From Dyella japonica DSM 16301 (GTDB taxonomy: Bacteria > Pseudomonadota > Gammaproteobacteria > Xanthomonadales > Rhodanobacteraceae): a stretch of 64,000 nucleotides of DNA. The notes beneath the pieces are model-generated. The model did not search any database, had not been told where the DNA came from, and saw nothing but the letters and a program-made list of their open reading frames with translations. A program made the position numbers and the translations under genes. The DNA lies in the NCBI RefSeq assembly GCF_001010355.1, contig NZ_JPLA01000015.1:1-64000 (forward strand), given 5' to 3'. Shown here one piece after another: positions 26,329-35,396 of the stretch (position 1 is the first letter of the stretch; each line of letters starts with the position of its first letter).

Positions 26329-26786
26329 CGGGATACCTCGAACTGGCGAAACGTGCGGTAGTGGTCGTCGGTGTAGTAGTAGATCTGCGGCGGTGTGCCG
26401 CCGGTGATGATGCGTCGCGCGCCGCGGTAATCGAGTCCCGGCGTGTCCACCGTGTACTCGTGGTAGTAGCCCTCCGGCTTGGCCGGCAGGCGTCCTTCGC
26501 GATTCTGGAACACCACGCCGTCCTGGCGATGTTCGTACGGACCACCGCTGGCGATGCGCCGCAGGATATCGGCCGCTTCCGGCGGCAGGAACGACGGCAG
26601 CGTATCGTTGCGTGTCGGCGCGGTGACCGGCGTCGTGGCCTCTTGCGATACCACGCTGTCTTGCGGCGCCGCGGTTGGCGACACCACACCGCCTTGCGGC
26701 AGCGGTTCAGAGCTATGACGACCCCACAGCAGCGCCGCCACGGCCAGCACGGCCAGCAGAAGCAAGGGTTTGAGTGCGCGCATCAC
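26325..26786 (-). CDS. Barnase/T1-type ribonuclease with N-terminal membrane anchor
   Basis: The 153-residue protein starts with a hydrophobic signal or anchor (MMRALKPLLLLAVLAVAALLWG), then a Thr/Pro/Val-rich linker to about residue 60, then a microbial ribonuclease domain of about 90 residues. HRQDGVVFQNREGRLP holds the catalytic Glu/Arg region and YHEYTVDTPG, RRIITGG and YYTDDHYRTFRQF the remaining strands, including the catalytic His in the last. The layout matches ribonucleases of the N1/T1/barnase group encoded before barstar. It is probably exported; whether it scavenges RNA or attacks rivals is not known. Confidence 0.9.
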   Translation of the reverse strand: MMRALKPLLLLAVLAVAALLWGRHSSEPLPQGGVVSPTAAPQDSVVSQEATTPVTAPTRNDTLPSFLPPEAADILRRIASGGPYEHRQDGVVFQNREGRLPAKPEGYYHEYTVDTPGLDYRGARRIITGGTPPQIYYYTDDHYRTFRQFEVSR

Positions 26787-26846
26787 GAAACGCCTGGTCA
26801 GAGTGGCGCGAGTGTAGATCCTCCGGCGCGCCCAGGCACGCCGGCG

Positions 26847-27689
26847 TCAGCCCTTTTTGTCCACCCGCCGCTGCAGCGACATGGCCGCGGCGGGATTGCG
26901 TTCCTTCGCGCTGCTGATGAAGTAGATGAACACGTCGCGCGGCGCCTGGGTTTTCAAAGGCGCCGACACGTGCGGCAGCTCCGGCAGGTCATGGCCCTCG
27001 GCCCAGGCGCGTGCGCGCGTGGTCCAGATATCCAGGTCGCCCGATGGATAGCCCGTCTCCAGTTGCGCCTCGCTGCGCATCAGGCGCGCATAGGCAAAAT
27101 CGCCGGTCAGGTCGGCCAGCGACGGATGCTCGGACGAATCGGTGAACACGGTAGGGATGCGGTACGAACGCGCCAGTTCCACATAGCGTTCATCGAGAAA
27201 ACTGGGATGGCGCACTTCCAGCACATGGCGCATGGGCCGGCCGTTGAGTTCGCGTGGCAGCAGGTCGAGGAAGGCGGCCAGATCGTTGCCATCGAACGGG
27301 CGCGTCGGCGTGAGCTGCCACAGCACCGGCCCCAGGCGATCGCCGAACTCGGCCAGGCCGCCAAACACAAAGCCGTCGATGCCGCGACCGGCGTCGGCCA
27401 GCCGCTTGCCTTCGGTGACATAGCGCGGCGCCTTCAACGAGAACACGAAGCCGTCCGGCGTTTCAGCCGCCCATTTCGCATACGTCGTGGGCTTCTGCGC
27501 GCCGTAATAGGTGCCGTTGATTTCGATGGCGCGCAGGTGGCGGCTGGCGTATTCCAGTTCCCGTCGCTGCACCAGGCCGGCGGGATAGAAATTGCTACGC
27601 CACGGCGCGAAGTTCCAGCCGCCGATGCCGACACGGATACGCGAAGCAGGGCCCTGCGCGATGGCAGGCGAGAACAGGTCGGCAGACAT
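26847..27689 (-). CDS. DUF72 domain-containing protein (YecE-like)
   Basis: The 280-residue protein matches the DUF72 TIM-barrel family: RVGIGGWNFAPWRSNFYP at the start, EINGTYYGAQKPTTYAKW, FSLKAPRYVTEGKRL, and FTDSSEHPSLADL late in the barrel. Members are widespread and their activity is not established, though they resemble TIM-barrel endonuclease or isomerase folds. The start at 27689 (MSADLFSP) was preferred over an ATG ten codons upstream by position of the conserved region. No operon partner. Confidence 0.9.
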   Translation of the reverse strand: MSADLFSPAIAQGPASRIRVGIGGWNFAPWRSNFYPAGLVQRRELEYASRHLRAIEINGTYYGAQKPTTYAKWAAETPDGFVFSLKAPRYVTEGKRLADAGRGIDGFVFGGLAEFGDRLGPVLWQLTPTRPFDGNDLAAFLDLLPRELNGRPMRHVLEVRHPSFLDERYVELARSYRIPTVFTDSSEHPSLADLTGDFAYARLMRSEAQLETGYPSGDLDIWTTRARAWAEGHDLPELPHVSAPLKTQAPRDVFIYFISSAKERNPAAAMSLQRRVDKKG

Positions 27690-27773
27690 GGCGGGGACTC
27701 GACGGGGATGGCCGATCATGCCACGGACCAGATGAAGCTACGCGTGAAGCTGCGTCGGCAATCGATACCGCCT

Positions 27774-28589
27774 TCAGTCCAGGGGCAGGTGATTCGGATA
27801 AGGCCCGCGCGCCGCCATGAACGCGGTAGGCGTCATCCCGGCAAAGTCGCGGAACTCGTGCACCAGGTGCGCCTGGTCGCCGTAGCCGCCGTCGATCGCC
27901 ACGCCGCTCCAGTCCACGGCGGCCGATCGATACACCGCGTCCACCACATGGCGAAAGCGCATCAGTCGCGCGTAACGCTTCGGCCCCATGCCTACCTGCC
28001 GGCGGAATAGACGGCCAAAGCGGTACTCCGACAACCCGATATCGCGCACCAGCGGCCCGATGCGCGCCACTTGCGGCCGTGCGCCGATTTCGCCCAGCGC
28101 ATGCAGCACCTCGGGCGCCAGTTGCGGCTTGCGCATATGGGCAAGCAGCCATTGCTCCAGCAGGGCCAGTCGCTCGTGCGGGCAGGGCGTGTCCAGCAGC
28201 TGCTCGCGCAGGCCGTGGGCGCTGTGGCCGAAGATGTCTTCCAGGCCGATGTCCTGGCCGACCAGCGCCTCGTGGTCTTCGCCGGTGAAGGCATGCGCGC
28301 CACCGGGGTGGAACACCGCCCCCATCACGCGCACCTGTTCGGCGGTGTCGATGATCTGGCTGCGCAGGCACGGTCCGCCAATCACCGAGGCGGCGGCGCG
28401 CAGGCAACGGCGATCCGCGTCGTCGCTGTAGCTGCGGGTCTCGTTCTCATGGAGGTTGATGATCAGCGCGGCGCCCGGCACCGGCAGCACCCGCTCGAAG
28501 TAATGCGCAGCCGGCGGCATGTCCCAATCCCACAGGCGGGAAATCAGGGCGTTGAGCGGCGGCGCAGGTACGACGATGTGGTGTCCCAT
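27774..28589 (-). CDS. AraC-family transcriptional regulator
   Basis: The 271-residue protein has an N-terminal sensor-like region and a C-terminal AraC helix-turn-helix domain (about 165-265) with IGLSEYRFGRLFRRQVGMGPKRYARLMRFR and DWSGVAIDGGYGDQAHLVHEFRDFAGMTP as the two recognition helices. The N-terminal region (LPVPGAALIINLHENETRSY) resembles the DUF6597 domain often found before AraC domains. Effector and targets are unknown. It is 85 bases upstream of DUF72 on the same strand but probably separately expressed. Confidence 0.9.
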   Translation of the reverse strand: MGHHIVVPAPPLNALISRLWDWDMPPAAHYFERVLPVPGAALIINLHENETRSYSDDADRRCLRAAASVIGGPCLRSQIIDTAEQVRVMGAVFHPGGAHAFTGEDHEALVGQDIGLEDIFGHSAHGLREQLLDTPCPHERLALLEQWLLAHMRKPQLAPEVLHALGEIGARPQVARIGPLVRDIGLSEYRFGRLFRRQVGMGPKRYARLMRFRHVVDAVYRSAAVDWSGVAIDGGYGDQAHLVHEFRDFAGMTPTAFMAARGPYPNHLPLD

Positions 28590-28638
28590 CGACGGGCTCC
28601 GGGTGACGCCTGGAGTTTAGGCCGATGGGTCGACGCTG

Positions 28639-31074
28639 TCAGGTTGGCTTGCCCGGAAAGACCGTGGTCGGCGGGCTGGGGGGCGTGGCCGGATCGTGCT
28701 GCATGGTGCGCACCACCATGTCCTGCGGGGTGGTGAGCGGCAGGTTGGCCTTGCGCAGGCGATCGATGATCTCGAACAGCAGGTCGCTCTTGACCGTGCC
28801 CGAATCGCGCGGATTGTTCACGTAGGCGGTGCACACGAACATCATCGAGCCGGAGTCGATGCTGTCCAGCTGCACGGTGGGCGCGGGTGAGTTGAGCGTC
28901 ACCGAATGATTGCGCAGGATGTCGAAGATGATCTGCCGCACCTTATTCGGATCCGTGCCCAGCGGCATCGGCAGGCGGATCTGCACGCGGCCCTGCGCAT
29001 TGGCCAGCGTCACGTTGCGCACGTTCTGGGTGATCAGCTGCGAGTTCGGCACGATCACGGTGGAGCGGTCGCCCTGCTGGATCTCGGTGGCGCGGACATT
29101 GATGCGCTTGATGTCGCCTTCCACGCCGCTGATGCTCACCCAGTCGCCGACCTTCACCGGCCGCTCGGCCAGCAGGATCAGGCCGGAGATGAAGTTCTGC
29201 ACGATCGCCTGCAGGCCAAAACCGATACCCACCGACAACGCACTGGCCACCCAGGCGATGCTTTGCACGTCCACCTTCAGCGCGCCCAGCACCAGCACGA
29301 AGACCAGGATGCCGCCCACGTAACCGAGCAAGGTCACGATGGACATCTGCATGCCCACGTCCAGCGAGGTTTTCGGCAGCAGCTGCTTGCTCAGCCAGCG
29401 CTTGAGCAGGCGCACGATCACGTAACCGACCACCAGCACCACCATCGCATTGAAGATGCTGGTGGGATTGATGGTGAGCGTGCCCAGCGAGAGGCCGTTG
29501 AAGATGCGCGTGCCGCGATCCATCAGTTCGTTGGCGCCCGCACCATAGGGCGCCAGGATCAACGGGATGGCGAACATCAGCAGGAACGCACGGCCAACGC
29601 CGGAAAGCACGGTCGCGGTCTGTTCCAGCCTGGCCGGCGCGAAGCCGAAATTTTCCTGCAGCCGGATGCCGGTGCGCGAGTCGGGCGAGAGCACCGATTC
29701 GCACAAATCGTTGATCAGGTGCATGACCACATATAGCGCGGCGATCAGGAAACCCGCGCGCAGCATCTGGCGCGCCACATAGAAGGCGAGCGCGATATAG
29801 CCGGTGAGCACCGAGATCAGGGTGATCAACATGCCCAGGAATGCGCACAGCACCAGCACGCCCACCCAGAGCGGCCTGGATGCGGGCGTCGCGCCGCTGG
29901 AGAGCAGGGCGCGGCGCGCACGGCTCATGATCACCAGGGCGTAGGCCACCAGGCCGCCGATCACCGTCGCGGCCAGTGCATTCGCGGCCATGGCGGTGGA
30001 AAGGCTGGCGCTGATGTCGTTGGTGACACGCTCGATCACGCCCAGCAGCAAGGCGCTGTATGCCATCAGGCTGGGGAAGGGCCACAGCCGCGTAGCGAGG
30101 TTGTCGGAGATCGGCGGCAGGCGCCAGGACGGATGCTTCACCATCAACAGGGCGCGGCCCAGGCCCGCCATGGTCGCGACGTAAAACATCAGGCGCACCA
30201 GCGGGCGCACCAGCTCGTCCAGATCCTCGTCGAACACGCCGTTCCAGTTCACCGCCAGATAGATCAGCCACGCGGCGATGCCATAGATCAGGGTCGTGCC
30301 GACGGTCACGACGGCGGCCATGGCGCTGCGGCGCAGATGACCCGACGGCAAATAGCGAGCCGCGATGTCCAGCATCTTGTATTCGAAGACGCGCCGCCCA
30401 CCCGCGAGCAGCAGGACGGCCGCGCTCAGGCAGAGGATGAAGGGCAGGCGATTGGCCGGCTGCCAGGCCTGGGCGAGTGCGCCCTGCACCGACTGCGAGA
30501 GCTGCCGGAAATTGCCGCTGTCATCAGGCAGGTTCTGCGCGAAGCGGCTCCAGAACGCCATGCTCAGCGGCGAGGCGCTGCGCTGGCTGATCTGCGCCTG
30601 GAACAGATTGCGGCGCAGCGCGGCGATTTCGGTGAGCAGCTGCTGGCTTTCGCGGCTGAGCAGCTTGGACTGGGTCAGCTGCCCGGTAAGGTCGGTCTGA
30701 TCCTTGGTCAGCTGCTTGCGCTGGGCTGCCACTTCCGGCGTTTCCGCCGGAGCGCCCTTCGCGGGCGCCGGGCCGAGTACATCGAGCTTGGCCTTCAGCG
30801 CATCAGCCTGCGGAGCGAGGCTGGTGGTCAACTGGTCGGCCTGCTGCTGGATTGCCTGCGTCTTGCTGCGCGCGCCGGTGAGGATGTCGTCGGTGAGCTT
30901 GGACTTGTCGGTCAGCGTTTTCTTGACCTGATCGAGCTGGGTGCTCAATTGATCAGGCGTGGCGAGCACTGTCTGCTGGATCTGCCCGTTGTTCTGGGTG
31001 TCCTGGGCCAGTACGGGAGAGGCGCTAGCGACGGCGAATAGAAGGATCAGCAGCAAGCGAGACAGGATAGGCAT
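28639..31074 (-). CDS. DUF3772/MscS-type mechanosensitive channel, MscK-like
   Basis: The 811-residue inner-membrane protein has a signal peptide (MPILSRLLLILLFAVASASPVLA) and a periplasmic coiled-coil region (about 25-185) matching DUF3772. About eleven membrane helices follow, then a C-terminal MscS domain. The pore-lining helix is near VASALSVGIGFGLQAIVQNFISGLILL (about 640), followed by the beta domain GDWVSISGVEGDIKRINVRATEIQ and the cytoplasmic vestibule. It opens under membrane tension to release solutes. The start at 31074 places the signal peptide at the N-terminus; the frame runs 32 codons further upstream without support. Confidence 0.93.
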   Translation of the reverse strand: MPILSRLLLILLFAVASASPVLAQDTQNNGQIQQTVLATPDQLSTQLDQVKKTLTDKSKLTDDILTGARSKTQAIQQQADQLTTSLAPQADALKAKLDVLGPAPAKGAPAETPEVAAQRKQLTKDQTDLTGQLTQSKLLSRESQQLLTEIAALRRNLFQAQISQRSASPLSMAFWSRFAQNLPDDSGNFRQLSQSVQGALAQAWQPANRLPFILCLSAAVLLLAGGRRVFEYKMLDIAARYLPSGHLRRSAMAAVVTVGTTLIYGIAAWLIYLAVNWNGVFDEDLDELVRPLVRLMFYVATMAGLGRALLMVKHPSWRLPPISDNLATRLWPFPSLMAYSALLLGVIERVTNDISASLSTAMAANALAATVIGGLVAYALVIMSRARRALLSSGATPASRPLWVGVLVLCAFLGMLITLISVLTGYIALAFYVARQMLRAGFLIAALYVVMHLINDLCESVLSPDSRTGIRLQENFGFAPARLEQTATVLSGVGRAFLLMFAIPLILAPYGAGANELMDRGTRIFNGLSLGTLTINPTSIFNAMVVLVVGYVIVRLLKRWLSKQLLPKTSLDVGMQMSIVTLLGYVGGILVFVLVLGALKVDVQSIAWVASALSVGIGFGLQAIVQNFISGLILLAERPVKVGDWVSISGVEGDIKRINVRATEIQQGDRSTVIVPNSQLITQNVRNVTLANAQGRVQIRLPMPLGTDPNKVRQIIFDILRNHSVTLNSPAPTVQLDSIDSGSMMFVCTAYVNNPRDSGTVKSDLLFEIIDRLRKANLPLTTPQDMVVRTMQHDPATPPSPPTTVFPGKPT

Positions 31075-31160
31075 GCGGGCATGATCCGGACCGGTCCTGA
31101 ACCGGTCAATGAATAAATGTTTTGACGAGGTGTTCAGGCCCAGGCATTCACGCTGTCTTG

Positions 31161-31850
31161 ATGAGCGCATCGAACCTCGCCAATGCCATGCCCCCGTGGG
31201 ATGGAAACGTCGCCAAGGCGCGTCTGCTGCAGTCCGAACTGGAGGCGCAGGTGCGGCTGGTGGATGACTACCCGCCGCTGCGCCATGTCGCCGGCGTGGA
31301 TGTGGGCTTCGAAGACGGCGGTGCGATCACGCGTGCGGCGGCGGTGATGATCGATGCGCAGACGCTGGCGCCGATCGCCGAAGTGGTCGCGCGACAGCCG
31401 ACGCGCATGCCTTACATCCCCGGGCTGCTCTCGTTTCGCGAGCTGCCTGCGGTGCTGCAAGCCTTGTCGGAGCTGCCGGCATCGCCGGATCTGGTGTTCG
31501 TCGATGGGCATGGCGTTGCGCATCCGCGACGGCTAGGCATCGCCGCGCATCTGGGCGTGGTCACCGGCCTGCCGGCCATCGGCGTGGCGAAATCGATCCT
31601 GGTGGGCGTGCACGAGGAAGTGGGGCCGCATCGCGGCGACCGTCAGCCGCTGGAAGACAAGGGCGAAGTGATCGGCTGCGTGCTGCGCAGCAAGGATCGC
31701 ATCCGGCCCCTGATCATTTCTCCGGGGCACCGGGTGAGCATGGCGACGGCGCCGGAACTGGTGCTGGCGTTCGTCACCAAGTATCGATTGCCCGAGCCTA
31801 CGCGGCTGGCCGATCGGCTGGCGTCGCGTCGGGGAACCGTGCGGCGTTGA
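31161..31850 (+). CDS. nfi: Endonuclease V
   Basis: The 229-residue enzyme cuts DNA one base 3' of deaminated adenine (hypoxanthine) during repair. The catalytic carboxylates are visible: Asp in [12 protein letters not shown] (near 47), Glu in [13 protein letters not shown] (near 95) and Asp in [16 protein letters not shown] (near 117). The PYIPG wedge motif that binds the lesion is intact just before the Glu. The start [15 protein letters not shown] was preferred over an ATG 13 codons upstream, which lies in the promoter region shared with the channel gene. Confidence 0.95.
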   Translation: MSASNLANAMPPWDGNVAKARLLQSELEAQVRLVDDYPPLRHVAGVDVGFEDGGAITRAAAVMIDAQTLAPIAEVVARQPTRMPYIPGLLSFRELPAVLQALSELPASPDLVFVDGHGVAHPRRLGIAAHLGVVTGLPAIGVAKSILVGVHEEVGPHRGDRQPLEDKGEVIGCVLRSKDRIRPLIISPGHRVSMATAPELVLAFVTKYRLPEPTRLADRLASRRGTVRR

Positions 31851-31934
31851 GCTTCGCGCGCGCTTGCGCCGCCGCACACACAGGCCCGTCCGCGCCAGCC
31901 GAAGTGAACATCGGCCGGCGCAGCGGGCATGGCC

Positions 31935-32579
31935 TCAGCCATCCTTGTGGCCCTTGGCGATCTCTTCCGCGGCCCTGCGGATGATGTCGCCGATGCGCTT
32001 CACCTCATCCGCGTTCCACGGACCGCCGTGCATGAACAGGGCACGCTTGAGGCTGTGCATCGCTTCGCGCAAGGCCATCGGGGCGGCGGCGCGGGCAAAC
32101 ATCTTGGCGGTCTGCTCCATGCGCGACATCACCGTATCGACGGCCTCCTTGTTTTCGGCGAGGAAGGCCTGGCCTTCGGCGGTGATGGTGTAGAGCTTCT
32201 TGCCGCCGTCGCTCTCCACGCTGGCGTGACCCAGCTCTTCAAGCAGGGTGAGGGTGGGGTAGACCGCGCCGGGGCTGGGCGAGTACGCGCCGTCGAACAT
32301 CTCCTCGATGGTGCGGATCAGTTCGTAGCCGTGACGCGGCTGTTCGGCGATCAGGGCGAGCAGGATCAGCTTGAGGTCGCCGTGGCCAAACACCCGGCCC
32401 CCGCGGAAACGCCCACCCATGCCACCCCAGCCGCCTTCACCCTCGTCGTCCCCGAAACCCCGGCCACGTCCCCGGCCACGGCCCATGCCGATGGCCTCGC
32501 GGGCCCAGGCGTCGCGGCCTTCATGGCAGTGGTGGTGGTGAGGTGAGTGGTGGCGATCAAACAAATGACGAAAACCCAT
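31935..32579 (-). CDS. PadR-family transcriptional regulator with His- and Gly/Arg-rich N-terminus
   Basis: The 214-residue protein has an unusual N-terminal tail: a His cluster (HSPHHHHCHEG) then repeated Gly-Arg (MGRGRGRGRGFGDD) to about residue 65. The PadR winged helix follows (HGDLKLILLALIAEQPRHGYELIRTI, PSPGAVYPTLTLLEELG), then a C-terminal helical dimerisation part. Such tails occur in many PadR proteins near metal or drug transport genes. The start at 32579 was chosen because two gatatatcg operator-like repeats lie just upstream; the longer frame would put them inside the gene. Autoregulation is likely. Confidence 0.92.
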   Translation of the reverse strand: MGFRHLFDRHHSPHHHHCHEGRDAWAREAIGMGRGRGRGRGFGDDEGEGGWGGMGGRFRGGRVFGHGDLKLILLALIAEQPRHGYELIRTIEEMFDGAYSPSPGAVYPTLTLLEELGHASVESDGGKKLYTITAEGQAFLAENKEAVDTVMSRMEQTAKMFARAAAPMALREAMHSLKRALFMHGGPWNADEVKRIGDIIRRAAEEIAKGHKDG

Positions 32580-32589
32580 GACTAACTCC

Positions 32590-32625
32590 GATATATCGTA
32601 AGTAACAGTCTTAAGATATATCGTG
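32590..32625. promoter_or_regulatory. Probable PadR operator: two gatatatcg repeats
   Basis: Gatatatcgta at 32590 and gatatatcgtg at 32615 are direct repeats spaced 25 bases apart, 11-46 bases upstream of the PadR start. AT-rich gatatat-type sites of this kind are known PadR targets, and the spacing suits two dimers on one face of the DNA. The assignment is inference from position and repetition. Confidence 0.6.
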
Positions 32626-32672
32626 AGTTTCTGAAAATGCAAGGGCGCCCGCCCCCACGACGCCCGGTCCCC

Positions 32673-32762
32673 TGTGGGAGCGCACCCTGTGCGCGAACGC
32701 GGCGCGCGAGCGCCGCCCCAGTTGTTATCCCGCCGCAGTCGCGCACAGGGTGCGCTCCCACA
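32673..32762. repeat. REP-type inverted-repeat doublet, copy 2
   Basis: Perfect 24-base arms, tgtgggagcgcaccctgtgcgcga (32673-32696) and its reverse complement (32739-32762), separated by 42 bases. It lies between the PadR gene and the ABC exporter. The arm shares its core with copy 3 at 55414. Confidence 0.88.
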
Positions 32763-32868
32763 AAAGGCCGGAATCGAGTCGCGCCTTGAAACCCCCGTGA
32801 CTTGCCTTCACCCAAGTGCTATCAAGCGCCTCCTCCTGCGCCGCCGCCTCCCCAAGGACGACCTCCTC

Positions 32869-34728
32869 ATGCTGTTCCGCTGGTTTGAATCGCTGATCGA
32901 CGCGTTCCGGGAACCCGTCGACGGCATGCCACCGTCGTCGGTCTGGCGCTTCTATGTGTTCTATCTGCGCCAGGTCTGGCCGGTGTTCGCCGCTGCGCTG
33001 GTGGTGGGCTTTGGCGTGGCGCTGGTCGAGGTGTCGCTGTTCGGTTTCATCGGCAGCATCGTGGACATGGCCAAGGGCGCGCCGGTCGCCGACTTCTTCC
33101 ACCTGCACGGCGATGAATTGCTGTGGATGGGTTTCGTGGCGCTGATTGCGCGGCCGATCCTGATCGGCGCGCACGACCTGCTGGTGAACCAGGCCATCGT
33201 GCCCAACCTCACCAACCGCATCCGCTGGCAGAACCACCGCTATGTGATCCGCCAGAGCCTGGGTTTTTTCCAGAACGACTACGCCGGCCGCATCGCCAAC
33301 CGCATCATGCAGACCTCGGGCGCCTTGCGTGAATCGGCGGTGCAGATCGTGGATGCGATCTGGTACGTGGCGATCTACACCGGCAGCGCCATCTTCATGT
33401 TCGCCAAGGCCGATGTGTGGCTGGCCGTGCCGCTGGTGGTGTGGCTCATCGCCTATGTGGCCACGCTGCGCTATTTCGTGCCGCGCACCAAGGAGCGCTC
33501 GTGGCGGCAATCGGAGGCACGCTCGCGGCTGATGGGGCGCATCGTCGACGGCTACAGCAATATCCTTACGCTGAAGTTGTTCGCGCATACGCAGCGCGAG
33601 GAGGCCTATGTCGCCGACGCGATGGGCGAGCAGATCAAGCGCATGCGCGCCATGACCCGCCTGACCACGGCGATGGACATCACCATCACCACCTTGAACG
33701 GCTTTCTGATCGTCGGCACCTCGGCGCTGGCCCTGTGGCTGTGGAGCCAGGGCAAGGTCACGGTGGGCGCGATTGCGCTGAGCACCGGCCTGGTCATCCG
33801 CATCAACAACATGTCCGGCTGGATCATGTGGGTGATCAACGGCATCTTCGAGAACGTCGGCACCGTGCAGGACGGCATCGAGACCATCTCCCGTCCGCGC
33901 GCTGTGCAGGACCGCGAAGGCGCCATGCCGCTGGAAGTGACCGAAGGCGGCGTGCACTTCGAGAACATCCATTTCCACTATGGCAAGAAAGGCGGCGTGA
34001 TCGCCGGCCTCGACCTCAAGGTGCGCGGCGGCGAGAAGATCGGCGTGGTCGGCCCGTCAGGCGCGGGCAAATCCACCCTGGTGAATGTCCTGCTGCGCCT
34101 CTATGACCTCGAAGCAGGCCGCATCCTGATCGATGGCCAGGACATCGCCCAGGTCGCGCAGGAAAGCCTGCGCGCGCAGATCGGCGTGGTTACCCAGGAC
34201 ACGTCGCTGCTGCATCGCTCGATCCGCGACAACCTGTTGTACGGCCGACCCGATGCTACCGAGGCACAGGTGGTCGAAGCCGTGCGCAAGGCGCGCGCCG
34301 AGGAATTCATCCCGCAACTGGTCGATGGCGAAGGTCGCGTGGGTTACGACGCCCACGTCGGCGAACGTGGCGTGAAACTCAGCGGCGGCCAGCGCCAGCG
34401 CATCGCCATCGCACGCGTGCTGCTGAAGGACGCACCGATCCTGATCCTGGACGAGGCGACCTCGGCGCTTGACTCGGACGCCGAAGCGGCGATCCAGGAC
34501 AGCCTGGAAGTGCTGATGCGTGGCAAGACCGTCATCGCGATCGCCCACCGCCTGTCCACCATTGCGCGAATGGATCGCCTGGTGGTGATGGACAAGGGTG
34601 AGATCGTGGAAACCGGCACGCACGCGGAACTGATTGCGCGTGGCGGCCTCTATGCGCGCCTCTGGCAGCGCCAGACCGGCGGGTTCGTGGCGGCGGAGGA
34701 TCCGGCCGAGGACAGCGCGTTGGCGTGA
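32869..34728 (+). CDS. ABC transporter, fused permease and ATPase (MsbA-like exporter)
   Basis: The 619-residue inner-membrane exporter half-transporter has a six-helix type I exporter domain (about 25-345) and a C-terminal nucleotide-binding domain. The latter has Walker A GPSGAGKSTL, Q-loop VVTQDTSLLH, signature LSGGQRQRIAIARV, Walker B ILILDEATSALD and H-loop AIAHRLST, all intact. It would work as a dimer. The ATG at 32869 is preferred; the frame extends 65 codons upstream across the REP doublet, which is not coding. The closest families export lipids or drugs; the substrate is not evident. Regulation by the adjacent PadR is possible but PadR is divergent across the REP. Confidence 0.95.
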   Translation: MLFRWFESLIDAFREPVDGMPPSSVWRFYVFYLRQVWPVFAAALVVGFGVALVEVSLFGFIGSIVDMAKGAPVADFFHLHGDELLWMGFVALIARPILIGAHDLLVNQAIVPNLTNRIRWQNHRYVIRQSLGFFQNDYAGRIANRIMQTSGALRESAVQIVDAIWYVAIYTGSAIFMFAKADVWLAVPLVVWLIAYVATLRYFVPRTKERSWRQSEARSRLMGRIVDGYSNILTLKLFAHTQREEAYVADAMGEQIKRMRAMTRLTTAMDITITTLNGFLIVGTSALALWLWSQGKVTVGAIALSTGLVIRINNMSGWIMWVINGIFENVGTVQDGIETISRPRAVQDREGAMPLEVTEGGVHFENIHFHYGKKGGVIAGLDLKVRGGEKIGVVGPSGAGKSTLVNVLLRLYDLEAGRILIDGQDIAQVAQESLRAQIGVVTQDTSLLHRSIRDNLLYGRPDATEAQVVEAVRKARAEEFIPQLVDGEGRVGYDAHVGERGVKLSGGQRQRIAIARVLLKDAPILILDEATSALDSDAEAAIQDSLEVLMRGKTVIAIAHRLSTIARMDRLVVMDKGEIVETGTHAELIARGGLYARLWQRQTGGFVAAEDPAEDSALA

Positions 34729-34859
34729 AAGCGCTTGAGCTTGTCGCAGCCACTGCTGCCATCGCTGTGAATAGTCGTTGCAGGCCTGAGCTTTATTTTG
34801 TTCCGCATTTCACAGCGCCACCGGCAGCATGGTGGGCGCATTCGCAGTGGAGTTTCGAC

Positions 34860-35393
34860 ATGCCTATCGATCGCGCTTTGACCCGCGCCCGCAAAGACCA
34901 GCGCCAGGGCAAGTCGGCCAGCACCCAGGCCGGCGAGTTTGTGCGCGAGGAAATCGAGCGCATCCGGGAAGGCGTGCATGGCGCCCGTTCGCCGGAACAG
35001 GCCATCGCGATCGGACTGTCGCAGGCGCGCCGCGCCGGCATCGACGTGCCGGCGCAGAAAGGCGCCAAGAGCGCCCGCAAGAAACCGGTAGCCAAGAAGC
35101 GCGCCACGACCAAGGCTGCTTCGGCCAAACGCAGCCGCGCCAGCTTGCAGGCGCTCAAGCGCGAGAGCACGGCCTCGGCGTCGCCCGAGGCCTTGTCCAA
35201 ACACGCGCGCAAGGCCGCAGCCGCACGCACGCCGGCGGAACGTTCCGCTGCCGCGAAGAAGGCGGCACGAACCAAAGGCCCGGCGGTGCGCAAGGCCGCG
35301 GCGAAGAAGACCGCCGCGACGGGCGCCAGCAGCCGCGCCGCGGGTGCCGTGCGCGCGGCACGGACGCGTGCCATGCGCTCCCGCGCGCGCTAG
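34860..35393 (+). CDS. Histone-H1-like basic protein (DUF6496)
   Basis: The 177-residue protein starts with an ordered segment (ALTRARKDQRQGKSASTQAGEFV) typical of DUF6496, where a short helical stretch including REEIERIREGVHGARSPEQAIAIGLSQARRAG precedes a long Lys/Ala/Arg-rich tail with AAKK and KKRATTK repeats. The tail resembles eukaryotic histone H1 and the bacterial Hc1/AlgP proteins that bind DNA. A nucleoid-associated role is likely but unproven. A gtggag site precedes the ATG. The preceding frame of 45 codons has no family support. Confidence 0.75.
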   Translation: MPIDRALTRARKDQRQGKSASTQAGEFVREEIERIREGVHGARSPEQAIAIGLSQARRAGIDVPAQKGAKSARKKPVAKKRATTKAASAKRSRASLQALKRESTASASPEALSKHARKAAAARTPAERSAAAKKAARTKGPAVRKAAAKKTAATGASSRAAGAVRAARTRAMRSRAR

Positions 35394-35396
35394 ATC

